DNA of 64,000 nt from Prunus persica (Eukaryota; Streptophyta; Magnoliopsida; Rosales; Rosaceae). A program made the position numbers and the translations under genes. A model generated the notes under the pieces. The model made no database searches, had not been told where the DNA came from, and was given only the letters and a program-made list of their open reading frames with translations. The DNA lies in assembly GCF_000346465.2 (NCBI RefSeq), contig NC_034014.1, forward strand, positions 405,781 through 469,780. The letters are read 5' to 3'. Of the stretch, positions 37,873 to 49,400 are shown one piece after another. The stretch's first letter is position 1, and the number at the start of each line of letters is the position of its first letter.

Positions 37873-39888
37873 TTAGTGTAAAAGGACTGTAACTACATTA
37901 GCTGAAAATGCTTTAGAGGAAGGATCGACTTCCAGTTCATTGAGATCCCTTTGACTATAAAAACCAGGTTTTTGAGGTTGAGGCGATGACCCTTCACCAC
38001 TCAGCATTACAACTGCAGCTGGCATGCTCGGTCTATCTGCCGGGTTACGCTGCACACGTGAAAGACCTACATGAATTGATCTCACAACTTCATGTAGATC
38101 ACTGGAGTCCCCTACTGATGTATCAAGCACTTCAATGGACCTGCCTTCTGTGTATAGCATCCATGCCTAAAAGAATTGATCAAAAGTTCAAAACCATTGT
38201 GCTTAATTAAAAGAAGAAACAGAAACAAGTAATGAGTAAATCCTCTGTTCCTCTTCCTACTCGCTATCTCTAGCACCAACACACCTATTCTTCAACTCAT
38301 TGAAATCCTCTGTTTCTCTTCATGTGTAACCTCATTCTTCAACTCATTGAGTCCTTGTCTAGAATGTTTTGAGAGCCTTTTCACAGCTATTTCTTGTCCA
38401 TCTTTTAATGTACCCTGAAATCCATTAGCCATATATGATGACCAAAATCCGTACTCTGTTGTTTGCAAACGTTCAATATACGACTTGTATCCATAGTCCT
38501 GACCCAAATGACATGTGGAAACTGTCAAGCTAACTGTAGGGAGGACTATATTTGATTTTACCTTAAAGACTGATCCGAAACCACCTTCTCCAAGTTTATT
38601 GTTGTTTGAAAAGTTTTTAGTTGCACAAACAACAGCGGCCAAGTCAAATAATGGTAATTCCAGATCTTCCTTTTGGCCGGGCTTCAGTTCTCCTGTGAAG
38701 TACGTAGTGAAGTAAATAATGTAGCATGGAACCTTAGCTTAGAAACCAGAGAGGCAACAGCAAAAAATTTCTATAGAACTGAACCTACCTATCTTAGAAA
38801 ATGGAGGGGCAGAAGAGTACAAAATCAAATAGCTTACCATATTTTTGTTGCTGGTTCTTCCTCACATATAATAGCAGGGTTAGGCCCAGGATCAGTAGTC
38901 CAGTAGACAATTCGCTTGGAACACCAATTGTATCTATAGAAGGAAGAGTAGCAGTAGGAATAGCAACACCAAGTCCAGCGATACCAGAAACAGCGGTGAT
39001 TGGAGGAACAAGAGGAGAAACCACTGGTGCAGCTCCCAGGAATGGTGCCGTTGGTAAAGAAACACTGCCGGTGCTATTGACAGCGGGAGTGCCTAGGCTA
39101 GGGGACCAGCAATACTGCATACAAAGCCAATGTAAGACCAACTAAAACAATTCAAAAAAAGAATAAAGTGCTCAGAAAATACCAACCCTGATCCAGAGCC
39201 ACTGCGATCCAATTTCTGCATGAGAATTGATCGAGAGCGGGCATTCAATGACTGTAAGATTAATAAAACAATACGTCAATCACCTTCAGTCAGGTCAACA
39301 AAAAAAAGGATGCAGTGCAGACACTCTTTCTATGCCAAACTATCACCCTTGGCTTTGCAGTGCTGATGTCTGCAATGCCTTGAGAGACAATGCATATCTT
39401 ACTAGTTAAAGCAATAATCTACTAGCAAAAAAAAAAACAATCTTAAATGAGCAATCTTTCCAATATCAAAGGTTAAAAAGCTGGCAGCACGAGATGGTAG
39501 TTCAAATTATTTTTTGACCTAATTTTTCTCCTAGGAGTTAAGAAGTAAGAAATATATATCTACTCAAATAAATAGGAGAACAATAAACACGCAAGATACT
39601 AAGCCAATCGAACCAACTATAGATACCATAAGCATCAAGCAGCAAAAAAGCTTAAAAGCAATGGAGCAGCAGCAGCTTCCATACATTCAACAATTATTCC
39701 CAGACATTATTGAGCCAGAGCAAACAGTTCTTAGCAATCATACCACTCCACAAATTCTTTGTGTTAATAGAAAATAAAAACATAAAAGGAAAGATGTAAC
39801 CAACCAAGCCACCACCTTCATCGTCATCAAAATCACCAGCATTTGCTCCAAGATCTTGCATTCCAGCTTGGTCTGTAACAGCTGACAC
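37873..39888 (-). pseudogene. Chimera: RBM39/CC1-like splicing factor fragment joined to S-receptor-like kinase
   Basis: Minus strand. Upstream part, RBM39-like linker: 39805-39888 (VSAVTDQAGMQDLGANAGDF, DDDEGGGL), 39187-39251 (SLNARSRSILMQKLDRSGSG) and 38837-39114 (GTPAVNSTGSVSLPTAPFL, GAAPVVSPLVPP, PSIDTIGVPSE). In the middle of the last exon the frame passes without a break into a receptor-kinase membrane segment (LSTGLLILGLTLLLYVRKNQQQ). Kinase part: 38562-38692 ([27 protein letters not shown], a Gly-rich loop), about 38312-38414 ([21 protein letters not shown], with the ATP-binding Lys) and 37873-38160 (TEGRSIEVLDTSVGDSSDLH ... RNPADRPSMPAAV, stop). The catalytic loop and DFG exons are missing. 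The phase between the second and third RBM39 units does not fit (it would give a TAG), so the chimera is probably not translated through. Confidence 0.82.
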
Positions 39889-40059
39889 CTAAATAGAAAA
39901 ATGAGGACTCGGGTTCGGGTAGATGAACTCCCAAATTACTTAATATATGGTTTTAAGCAAAACCATCCTTTTGGGAAACCACAAGGATGCGCAATTACAG
40001 ACCAAAATCATGCAAAATAAAAGAATATATAAAAACAAAACTTTTAACATTTTCGAACC

Positions 40060-40354
40060 TTGATATTATCTGACTTTTACTTTTGTATTTTCTGTAACCC
40101 ATTTTACAAAACCCAACCCGTTAGTTTAAAAAAATATTTATGACCAAAACAAAAAACAAAAAAAACAAAAAACAAAAAAACAGATATCATCTTCTTCCCA
40201 GCGCCGCCTTCTCCTTCCTCTCTCTGTTTCGATTTCATCTCTCGATCTCTCTCTCAGTCTTTCTTCCTAACAAGCTGCACCTCAGCGCATCCTTAAGCGT
40301 CGCCGCCTCCTGCGCGCTTCAACCGCGCCTCGTCGGCGCTTCAACGACAAAACA
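40060..40354. other. Spacer with an A/CAAAA-rich run
   Basis: Contains AAAACAAAAAAC-type low-complexity DNA at 40145-40182 followed by a C/T-rich stretch leading into island 6. No gene. Confidence 0.45.
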
Positions 40355-40508
40355 CCCGCCCAGGCCGCCTAGGCCTCGCAGGGGGGCCACCAGGCCGCCT
40401 AGGCTGCCTTGGTGGGCGCCCAGGCGCTGTCTAACTCTCTGGCGCCTACCCCTAACGAGTAGGGTGAAATCTCGGCGGTGTCCTCCCGCCTAGGCCGATT
40501 TTTCGAAC
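40355..40508. repeat. CCTAGGCG-type repeat island 6
   Basis: CCGCCCAGGCCGCCTAGGCC-type units ending CCGCCTAGGCCGATTTTTCGAACC, the border also seen in islands 2 and 5. Confidence 0.85.
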
Positions 40509-40949
40509 CTGCTGAACCTCCCGCGGCATTGAGGCATTGACAGCATTTGCAGTGATCATGATCATTAAAAGGCTGATTTATTATTTTCCTATGGCTCTAC
40601 ACACTACACACAACATGTGGATATGGCAACATAGCAGCAGAGTTTGAAGTAGTGTAAATTGAGAATGAAAAAGAAATCTAAACCTGTCCTTAACTTTTGA
40701 GAATGGTTTTCTTCATTTTTGAACCACTAATATCAAATCAATTGTTAATCATACAGGCTGAAACAAATCCGCAATAGCAGATAATTATATTACAAACTAT
40801 TAATAACATACAGGTTCCTAGAATTTTCATGCTTTGAAGAGCCTTGCTCTAAACATGATTTCTCTCAAGAGACTGACTCATTCAAAACTATAAAACTCAG
40901 AGAAAAGAGAGGAAAAGATTAGCAGCCAGCCAACCATCATCACATCACA

Positions 40950-41816
40950 TCAGCCAAGGCAGAACAACTGCGAGAGAGTAGGAAGATCCCATAAAGCATC
41001 ACTTCCATCGTACTCATTGTCCACATACTCATTCCCTCCATTCATTGCATAAATCGAAGCTGATATCTGCCTCTCTACCTTTAAGCGCTCAAACTCCGCC
41101 ACCTCTGCCTCTGCTGCTGCAACATTACCAATGCCTTTTGTTAAGTCCATCCCTTCATGGGTTAGTGGAAGCTGATCAAACCCAGCTAGGAACGGCCATG
41201 ACTGATCCAAATGAAACATAGCCGGTTGAAGCTCCCCAATGCAGTTGCTAAGGTCTGGTCTATATGCATCATCAAACGCTTGAATGTCCTGGCTTTTGTA
41301 GCAAGGCAGAGGAGAACTAGAATTAGCATTGCAGTTGGCTGATGAAGTGTCACTAAACGCTTGAATATTGCCGCTACAAATGCTAGAGCTAGAACTAATT
41401 CTAGTAGTTGTAGCAGCTATAGGGGTGGATTTTAAGCTGCTGTTGGGGGTTGGTGGAGGGCTTTGTTTTTGCTTCAAATTCAAACTTTTCTTGTGGTTGA
41501 GGAGGTTTCTGATTTTCAAAGAGAGTGGAGAATTGGAAGGGACGTGAGTGGAGAAGTTGGTTCGGGTGTTGGAGCCACGAAGAAGATAAGCAGCTTCATC
41601 ATAAGCTCGAGCAGCTTCCTCAGCAGTCTCAAAGGTTCCCAGCCACATTCTTATCTTCTTTGTTGTGTCCTTGATCTCTGCCACCCACTTCCCTGATGGC
41701 CTCTGTCTCACCCCAACGAACTTGCATTTGGTCTTCAACTTGCTTTGTTTGTTGGCTGAGACTGAGACCCCATTTTCCTTTTGCTGCTTTGGGGCTTCTT
41801 CATGTTCTTCTTCCAT
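40950..41816 (-). CDS. RAP2.11: AP2/ERF transcription factor, RAP2.11-like
   Basis: Nuclear DNA-binding activator; Arabidopsis RAP2.11 acts in the low-potassium response. Intronless, 288 residues, starting at the first in-frame ATG ([16 protein letters not shown]). The AP2 domain is at about 32-90: [41 protein letters not shown] and [10 protein letters not shown]. The Lys/Leu-rich stretch [12 protein letters not shown] follows, as in RAP2.11. The rest is Ser/Asn/Pro-rich, with acidic and hydrophobic segments ([17 protein letters not shown]) and a C-terminal [16 protein letters not shown] that could be an activation motif. Its position between a TUA3/5-type tubulin and a KETCH1-type importin matches Arabidopsis At5g19790. 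Confidence 0.94.
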   Translation of the reverse strand: MEEEHEEAPKQQKENGVSVSANKQSKLKTKCKFVGVRQRPSGKWVAEIKDTTKKIRMWLGTFETAEEAARAYDEAAYLLRGSNTRTNFSTHVPSNSPLSLKIRNLLNHKKSLNLKQKQSPPPTPNSSLKSTPIAATTTRISSSSSICSGNIQAFSDTSSANCNANSSSPLPCYKSQDIQAFDDAYRPDLSNCIGELQPAMFHLDQSWPFLAGFDQLPLTHEGMDLTKGIGNVAAAEAEVAEFERLKVERQISASIYAMNGGNEYVDNEYDGSDALWDLPTLSQLFCLG

Positions 41817-41881
41817 GGCAGATATGTTGGTTCAAGAGATATTTTGTCAATGAATGAGAGAGCAAAATGGTGGGTTGTGAG

Positions 41882-41888
41882 TTATATA
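41882..41888 (-). promoter_or_regulatory. TATA box of the RAP2.11-like gene
   Basis: TATATAA on the minus strand, 66 bases upstream of the start codon, so a short leader of about 35 bases would follow. Confidence 0.55.
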
Positions 41889-43465
41889 AGCTTTTGTTGG
41901 TAGTAGTGGGTGGCTCGTTTTCTTTCTCATGTCAGCATATGTCGATTTGAGTTTGTTTCTAACTGAGGATGACTGAATTATCAAGGTTCGCTCAAGACTA
42001 AATCATACATTAGTTATTTGGTTATTTTTACTTGTGTTTGTTCTCTCTGTCTCTGTCTCTGTCTCCATGGGAAATGCAATCCATTTCTTTCCTTCATTTT
42101 CTTTTCTTTTATAGAAAATCTTTTGCCTTTGCCTCCAAATAATATAAGCACCAAAACCCATAAAATGATAAGTTAAGAAGGTGATAAATAAGTATAGAGA
42201 AAATTAAAATATTAAATAAATAAATAAAGAAGATAAAAATAAGTGACAACTTGACAAGTCAAAGCATGGTTAGAAGTAGTAGGGCAGAGGGCGGGAGTAG
42301 TTGTCGTCACTCCTCACCACCACTTGGTCAACGGAACCAGGAAGCAAAATTCGTGAGAGCACGAAGGCATGACACATGGCGTAATAGAAAGGGAAACGAC
42401 AGCTCGCATTGGATTTGTATACAAAGAATTTGATGGGAATCTCATTGTGCACGCTGTGTTTGGTGGAATCTTTCTTTTGACATTACACACCAATCACTTG
42501 CTGCATTGCGTTAACAAACACGCTGCTGCCTACAATACAAATTAAACATGTATTCATAAAAAGATAAAAACCAAAAAACAAACAGAGAATAAATTGAGTT
42601 CAAACCAATTCTTAAGAATATTAAGCTAATTTAATTGAGCTAGTCCAGTTCAGACCGAGACATCAAACGAGGATGACGCTCAACTTCATCGTTCGCGTCC
42701 AACACAAGCATTTTGCATCAAGTTAAAACGAGTTGAACCAACCAATAAAGTTTACCCAGCAACTCATTTTCTCATTTTGCATTCTTGCTTAAAGTAATGG
42801 AACCAGAAAATATGATAATTTTTGGGTGATCCTAAATTATGCGGATGTAATGTAACAAAACTTTGATTTATTCTGCACAATCAAATCAAAGAAAAACATG
42901 ATTCTGCACAAAGACACTCAGAACTATTATACAGTGTCATTGCAATTAAAAAAAGGACCCAACACAATACCATACCATAAGCCAATTTATTGCCTTTTGG
43001 GATCAAGATTGCAAACATAATGAAAGAATTGCCATCGAAAGTTTAGTCAACGGATTCTCATAATGGAGGCGTAGGAAACACCAAAACACAAGACCAAAAC
43101 TGATACAAGAATTTTCTCACCAACCACCCTCAGAACCTTAGGCACCACCAAAAACCAAAAAGAACAAGCGCACAAGCGCACAAACCACAATTACCTGCCT
43201 TCCTTTCTTCTTTTGGACTCAAAATTGCACTAATAAATTAACACTTGACACTTGCATATACACATCCTACAAAAAAGGGTCTGATTGAACAGATCGCAAT
43301 GATGACTTCCACGTTTAATCAGATGCTGGCTCGCTGTAAAACTTTACGCAAAAATGACTGATGGGTACCATCTTATGGAAAAGAATTGGTGACAGATGCA
43401 ACTAACACACAAGACAGGGATGGTGTATCTGAAAGCAGCAACATGCACATTGCAAGGCCAACATA
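41889..43465. other. Intergenic DNA between RAP2.11-like and importin genes
   Basis: Upstream promoter region of RAP2.11-like and 3' side of the importin gene. TCTGTCTC tandem at 42047-42066. No gene recognised; a frame at 42251-42433 has no family resemblance. Confidence 0.5.
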
Positions 43466-46400
43466 CTATGAGGACAGGATAGATTGCAGTGCAAGCTGTT
43501 GCTGGGGTTGTAAGGAGGACCAAGTGGAGGCCAAGGTAGCTGGTGGCAAAGTCTGCTGAAGCTGCCGTAATAGATTTATCATCCGGCTTGTAGTTTGTTC
43601 TGTTGCTAAATCCTTGCCAGCACAAAGAACCTACAGGAACAATCATACCCCTCAGAGGAAATATTCAGGGAAGCTTGAAGATGTATTACATTGAATGAAT
43701 CTGCATTTAATGGTGTCATCTTATTGCGCAAATATATTGTTTTGCAGGTTACAATTATCAGCAAGATGAGAAAAATAAAGCAATTAGATTTAGGTTCTAC
43801 TAGTTAGTTAATCAGTCCCCAATCTTGCCACATGAATATTGCTTAATTAACCAAGATGTTCATCTTTTTACCTATACCACATGATAATATGTACCCATAA
43901 TTGGTCATGTCAACAACAATCACTAACAAAATATACGTATTCAAAAGAACTGATGGAATAGAATACTAAGCCATGCATTATTGAGAAAACAAGAATTTGA
44001 ATATCATGATCTTCGGCCACTGGGAAAAACTATACTAAGCTTAAGAGTGCAAAAATATTTTATAGATCACAAACCTCGGCAAACACTGCGACAATTTTGG
44101 GAAGATACTGATTGTTGGGACCCAAAAGTTCCCTGTCAGACCTGTAGATGGATTACAACGGTGCACCTATATAAATTTTCTTGGTAACAGTATTCCAAAG
44201 CTTAAAGATATGAAAAGACAAGTAATAGGAGATGGCACAATTAAAACAAAATTGAAGCTCTACCTTTCTACCATAGAACACAGCTGATCATGAACAACTT
44301 TGGCTTCAATCAAGTCACCTTTAATCGGTAAACAGTTCAACCATGCAGGAATAACCTACCAAATGCCAGAAAATTGACAACCATAGAGCAAAGAAATTAA
44401 AGATTAACAGACCAATAAAAGCAAGATACCAATAAATTTAAAAAGAAAAAGATGACAAGCTATAATAGAACAGTAGTATTACAAAAGTTATTAGGGTACA
44501 TTGTATGCGCTACAGTAGTACATAAACTTATTCTGGTAACTCATTCAGTACTTTTGTACATATGTTCCTTCACCACATCAAGGACAAAACTTCTGATAAA
44601 TCTATTTATGACTAAATCAAACAAATGGAAGTACCTGAGCTGCATCAATACTGTCGCGATGAAATTGACATATTTTTCCTAGAGCAGAAACGGCATTATC
44701 ATATGCCATTAGGTTTTCCGGTTGCACGGCATTAGGATGCTGAATCACAACATTTAGCCTCGAAAGAGCCTCTGGATAAAGCCACTAGAAAGTGTTACCT
44801 ATAATAAGCATACAGAAATATTCCAACTATTTAAGATATGCAGGCAGAATTACCGCCAATAAGAGGTTTAATTACTGTCCCGCCAAACTCTGAACAGACA
44901 CCAAGTCCATATACAGCTGCCTGAAAAGGAAAGGAAAGGAAAAATAAAAGAATCACATAACAATTATGAGAAAAAGCAACCAGACACATTAGAACAGTTT
45001 GGTGAGATCAGACCTGTCGAACATCAGGGTTATCGTCATTGCAAGCCTCCAATAGAAAAGGAAGAAATGTGTCGTAATATCTGATCCAAACACATCAGAA
45101 CAAATATGAGTTCACAACAATAAGAATTATTTCAACCAAACAATTCTAACAGAACAAGCTTACTTTACAGCTGCCTCGCGACACTGCTCTGCAACATCAT
45201 CAAAGATGCATATTGCAATCCTTCTCTCTTCAGGTGTTTTATCCTTGGCCTGCGTTTAGGACCCAAAATGATTAATATAATAAGAAAGTAACTAAAAGGT
45301 TGAAAAACAAAACCAAGCAACATAAAATAATAACTTAGGCAATTGTACGAATGAGCATGCTGGTCCCTCAAAATGACCAGGGCTGGCCCTAAGATTTTGG
45401 TGGCCCAAGGCAAAGTAAAAAAGAAGGCCCTATAAATGCAAGACTACTTACAAGTAAAAATAGGTGTTTTCATTTATACATGTGTATATAGAGTGTAGAC
45501 CTTTTACAACTAGTAACAAAAATTAGGCCTTAAAAAAAAATTCATTTTACTTATGGAAATGTTTAAAAAATTTATATATAAAGCAATGATTGAACACAAG
45601 AAAAAAAATTGAAAGAGATTGGAAGAAAAATATGGCATTTTAAGTAGTAGAATGCACCAAAGGAAGAAAGAGGGGAAGAACAATATATGTTAATTATAAC
45701 AACCACAAATTACTCATTCCAAAGTCATTTATAGTCGTCTTTTTTTTTTCCCAAAGATAGTCCATTCAATACATTTATAATCAGAGCATCAACTCATCAA
45801 TCATCATAAAATAAAAATATAAAAATGTTATTTCTTCACGCTAGTAGGACTTGAACATAGATTTGGTTTGAATAAAATCGAAGAGAAACCATTAATGCAA
45901 GATGGAACTTCAGAAATCTTGATGTTGGCTTCTTATCTTCTTATATATACTAGTATATCACTGTACCTCATATTAAGAAACTATTTTGGAAGCAGCTTTT
46001 AAAAGAATAACAAAATAAATAAATATTTTGGGGCCCTCCTTGAGATGGGGCCCAGGGCAGTAGCCCTTCTCACCCTGCCTCAGGGCTGGGCCTGAAAATG
46101 ATAATTAGAGGGAGTGAACAAGTTAACTCTTCAAGCTGGAACCTAAAAAAAAAAATTAGTGCTTCCTTGAGACAGAACTTACCCACATAGGTGTCAGATA
46201 TGATGATAGCTCGTCAAAGAAAGGCAAGAAAGAGGCTTTAAACGTTTTGATCAAAGTTCCCAAGATCTCTCCCACCTGGTACCAGAAAATAGTGTGTAAA
46301 ATAACCATGACAAAAATATCCCCAATATACAAACAACGGCCCCACAAACAAACATCAGTATTATTGATGTGCTACTGAGGGATTGTTTTTGAAAAAACTT

Positions 46401-49400
46401 ACTTGATCAAAAACTTCTTCCTCTTGTTCATTTTCCTCTTTAATGAGCTCCCCTTCCTCAGCATCAAAATCTTCGGCTTTGGTCCTTTCTGCTCTTTCTC
46501 TTTTTCTACTTGAACTGGCAGTTATCACCAGCTTTATCTCCTCCACAATGGATCTGACCTGGCTTTCATCTAAAAGTGGTCCAGATATCTGAAAGAAAGG
46601 ATACAAAGCAAGCATGAATGGATACATATTCAAGAAATAAGGCACAATATAAGATGGATTCATACTCAAATAAAATTTTATTCCGAAACAGTTGGGTGGC
46701 TACTTGAATCTTCCATGCAAACAAAAATAATAGAGTAACCATATGGTATTATACAGCACTGACTGCCACCAACACAAAGTTAAGGTCCAAAATCTTAATT
46801 ACAGATTTAATTATTAAAGTTCTAGCAAATCAAACCTTTTTTTTTCATTTGAAGAGAAAATAAATTAAGAATAACAGTAGCAAAACAGAGCAAGGCAAGG
46901 AGTATCCATCATCCAATTACATTCTGGATGCGTCGTCTATTTGTACCCAGCAATAAGTAAATTGACAACGTTGTTCCAGAGTACTAGGGGAAAGAAATAC
47001 CAATTCCATAACTACGGAAAATGTGAATTCATGCAGACTAAGTGCAACTTAAACAAACCAAGCCATAAAAGAAGTTTACTAAATTTCTTAAAAATAAGGC
47101 CGACCTGTAAGCATTCATTTAATGCGTCCAATATATTTGCACATATTTCTGTATCAGGTTCCTGCATACAAATTGCACTCACATTAGGAAAAATTTATAT
47201 CATTACACCCCTGATCGAGGCTTAATTGACAGACAATAAACTACCTTGTGTAATGCTTCCACCAGAGCTGGGACAATGTAGTCAGACAATTGCTTTATAT
47301 AGGTTTCATTACGACCTTGAGCTTGCCCTTTCTCTATAGCTAATTTTGCAGAAAGCAGTAGCTCCGGCATTGCTAGAAACAAAAAGATGATCTTTCTTAA
47401 TCAATAAATGAAACAAACCTCCAACAACATGTGAAGAGGAATGGGAAAACAAGAATATCTAATATTAAAAACCAATACTACCTGAAACAGCTGCCTTCCT
47501 AACCTCTTCATGGAAATAAAATTTAAGAAGTGGAACCAAAGTTGGGGCAACCTATACAAAAATATGACCTTTTTAAGTATCATATGAGAGAAAGCCAGGC
47601 AAGAAAAAAATAAGGCCCACTATGAAAGACCTGATCAATCCACGGAAAGAATCCTTCTTTCAACTCATCAGCATAGCAACACAGCATATTGCAAGCTGTA
47701 GCTTTTTCCTCCAGGACACTAGTCTTGATTCCAATCCGTTTATCCCCAAGAGTAATTGTTTCCATACTGTAATAGAAAAGGAAACTTTTAGCAAGACAGC
47801 AGGTACCACTCTGCAGCAATAACAACACTACTGCTAGATCATAATATCTTATGCACTCCCTTACCAAAACTACACCTCACACACTTTCAACTACGAAATT
47901 GGGAATTTACACAGATAACCATCAAGAGTTTAAGCATATAAAAATGTTGATATGGATGTTAAAGCCATTATGGTTACCCATGCACACTAGTTTTGGGGGC
48001 ATGCAGATAATGGTGTAAATGTGGTGAAAGCTCATAGGAGTCTACACTAGATCCAGCTTTCAGTAACCCTTAGGAAGGATACCAAGAAATAGGTAGTGAT
48101 GGCACATTCAAGCACACTATGCATGTGTGTTCGTACTTTTCTTACATAAAGGGCAAAAGGTAATTTTAAAAAAAATATTGTACCTTTCATCATCAGAGTC
48201 ATCAATATCACTATTGTCATCTGCAGATGTAATGGTTACATCTGGCTTAAGTTGAGCAGACTGAAGCAAAGGAGGCATTACAACACTCATGTAGGGGAGG
48301 AAATCTTGTCCTAAACACTTGCAAAGTCTAGCCCATGCCTACAGCATTGTAGATGAATTTTTATTGCAAATAATAAGTTGGTATTATAGCAATTTGTGTG
48401 CAATTTATGGGATAAGAGCATACTTGTAGCATGTAACTTGTAGTTGGATCATCTGTCTCCATTTGAGATCCTTGCAAAGCCATCAACACTTCCATGACCT
48501 ATAGAGAAAATAGTAAGGATCAGTCTGTACTTATAAGCCTCAGTATATCAGTATATAAATTAGCTGACTTCAAACACACCAACAAGAAATTGGCAGCATT
48601 GCTCTAACTTATTTCTTAGATTAGTAAAATGACTGCAGCATTTTAACACGTTAAAATACTCAATTTTTTTATTTCTCATTCAAGAAATAGAAAAGAGCTT
48701 AATCATATAACTTGAATATTGTAGCATGCACAAGAGAAAGGAAAAGTTAACTTCTGACGAAATCAAATTTAAATTCGGGGGGAATATTAGGAAATGAATC
48801 AAAATAGCAAATTATAAATTTGATATGGATAAGCAGCTAAATAAATAAAAAATTGTAGTAGTCCATACTCTTGCATCCGTCCAATAGCCATTGATATGCA
48901 AGACATATGAATACAAATTCTAAAAGGAGTATGCTCCAATACAGGGAAAGGTGGTTTCAAATGTATAATGTCTTACCTGCTTAGCATCATCCCTGAATTT
49001 ATCCTTTCCAACAGCCATACCAACCAAACTAATGCACTCCATGGATTTGGCGCGAAGCATACGATTAGATTTATCAGTTGCATTCATCAAGATAGCTTTT
49101 AGGTAAGGCATAACTGCATCATAGTATTTTTGGAAATGCTCCTACACATCCAATTACCATCAGATTGGATCATCCACAACAACAACAAAAAATCAACTAG
49201 AATAGTATATTATATAGAACAATACCTGAGATGAATCAGCAACTGATGCCAAAGCAGTCAAGGCTCCCTCTTGCACCATTTGTTTCCCATTCTGAACAAG
49301 ACATAAAAATTTAGACAAGAGTAAAATAAATATTAGTACCACGAATGTGGTAACATATATAAATATACACACGCATATATATATACTTGTAAGAAGCACT

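Larger units (their letters stand above)
35390..37996. repeat. Segmental duplication, copy 2
   Basis: Partner of 21656-23762 in the same orientation, about 13.7 kb away. It contains the same ordered parts, with one fewer palindrome in cluster E, and about 480 extra bases (37483-37962) before the shared right end. Confidence 0.9.
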
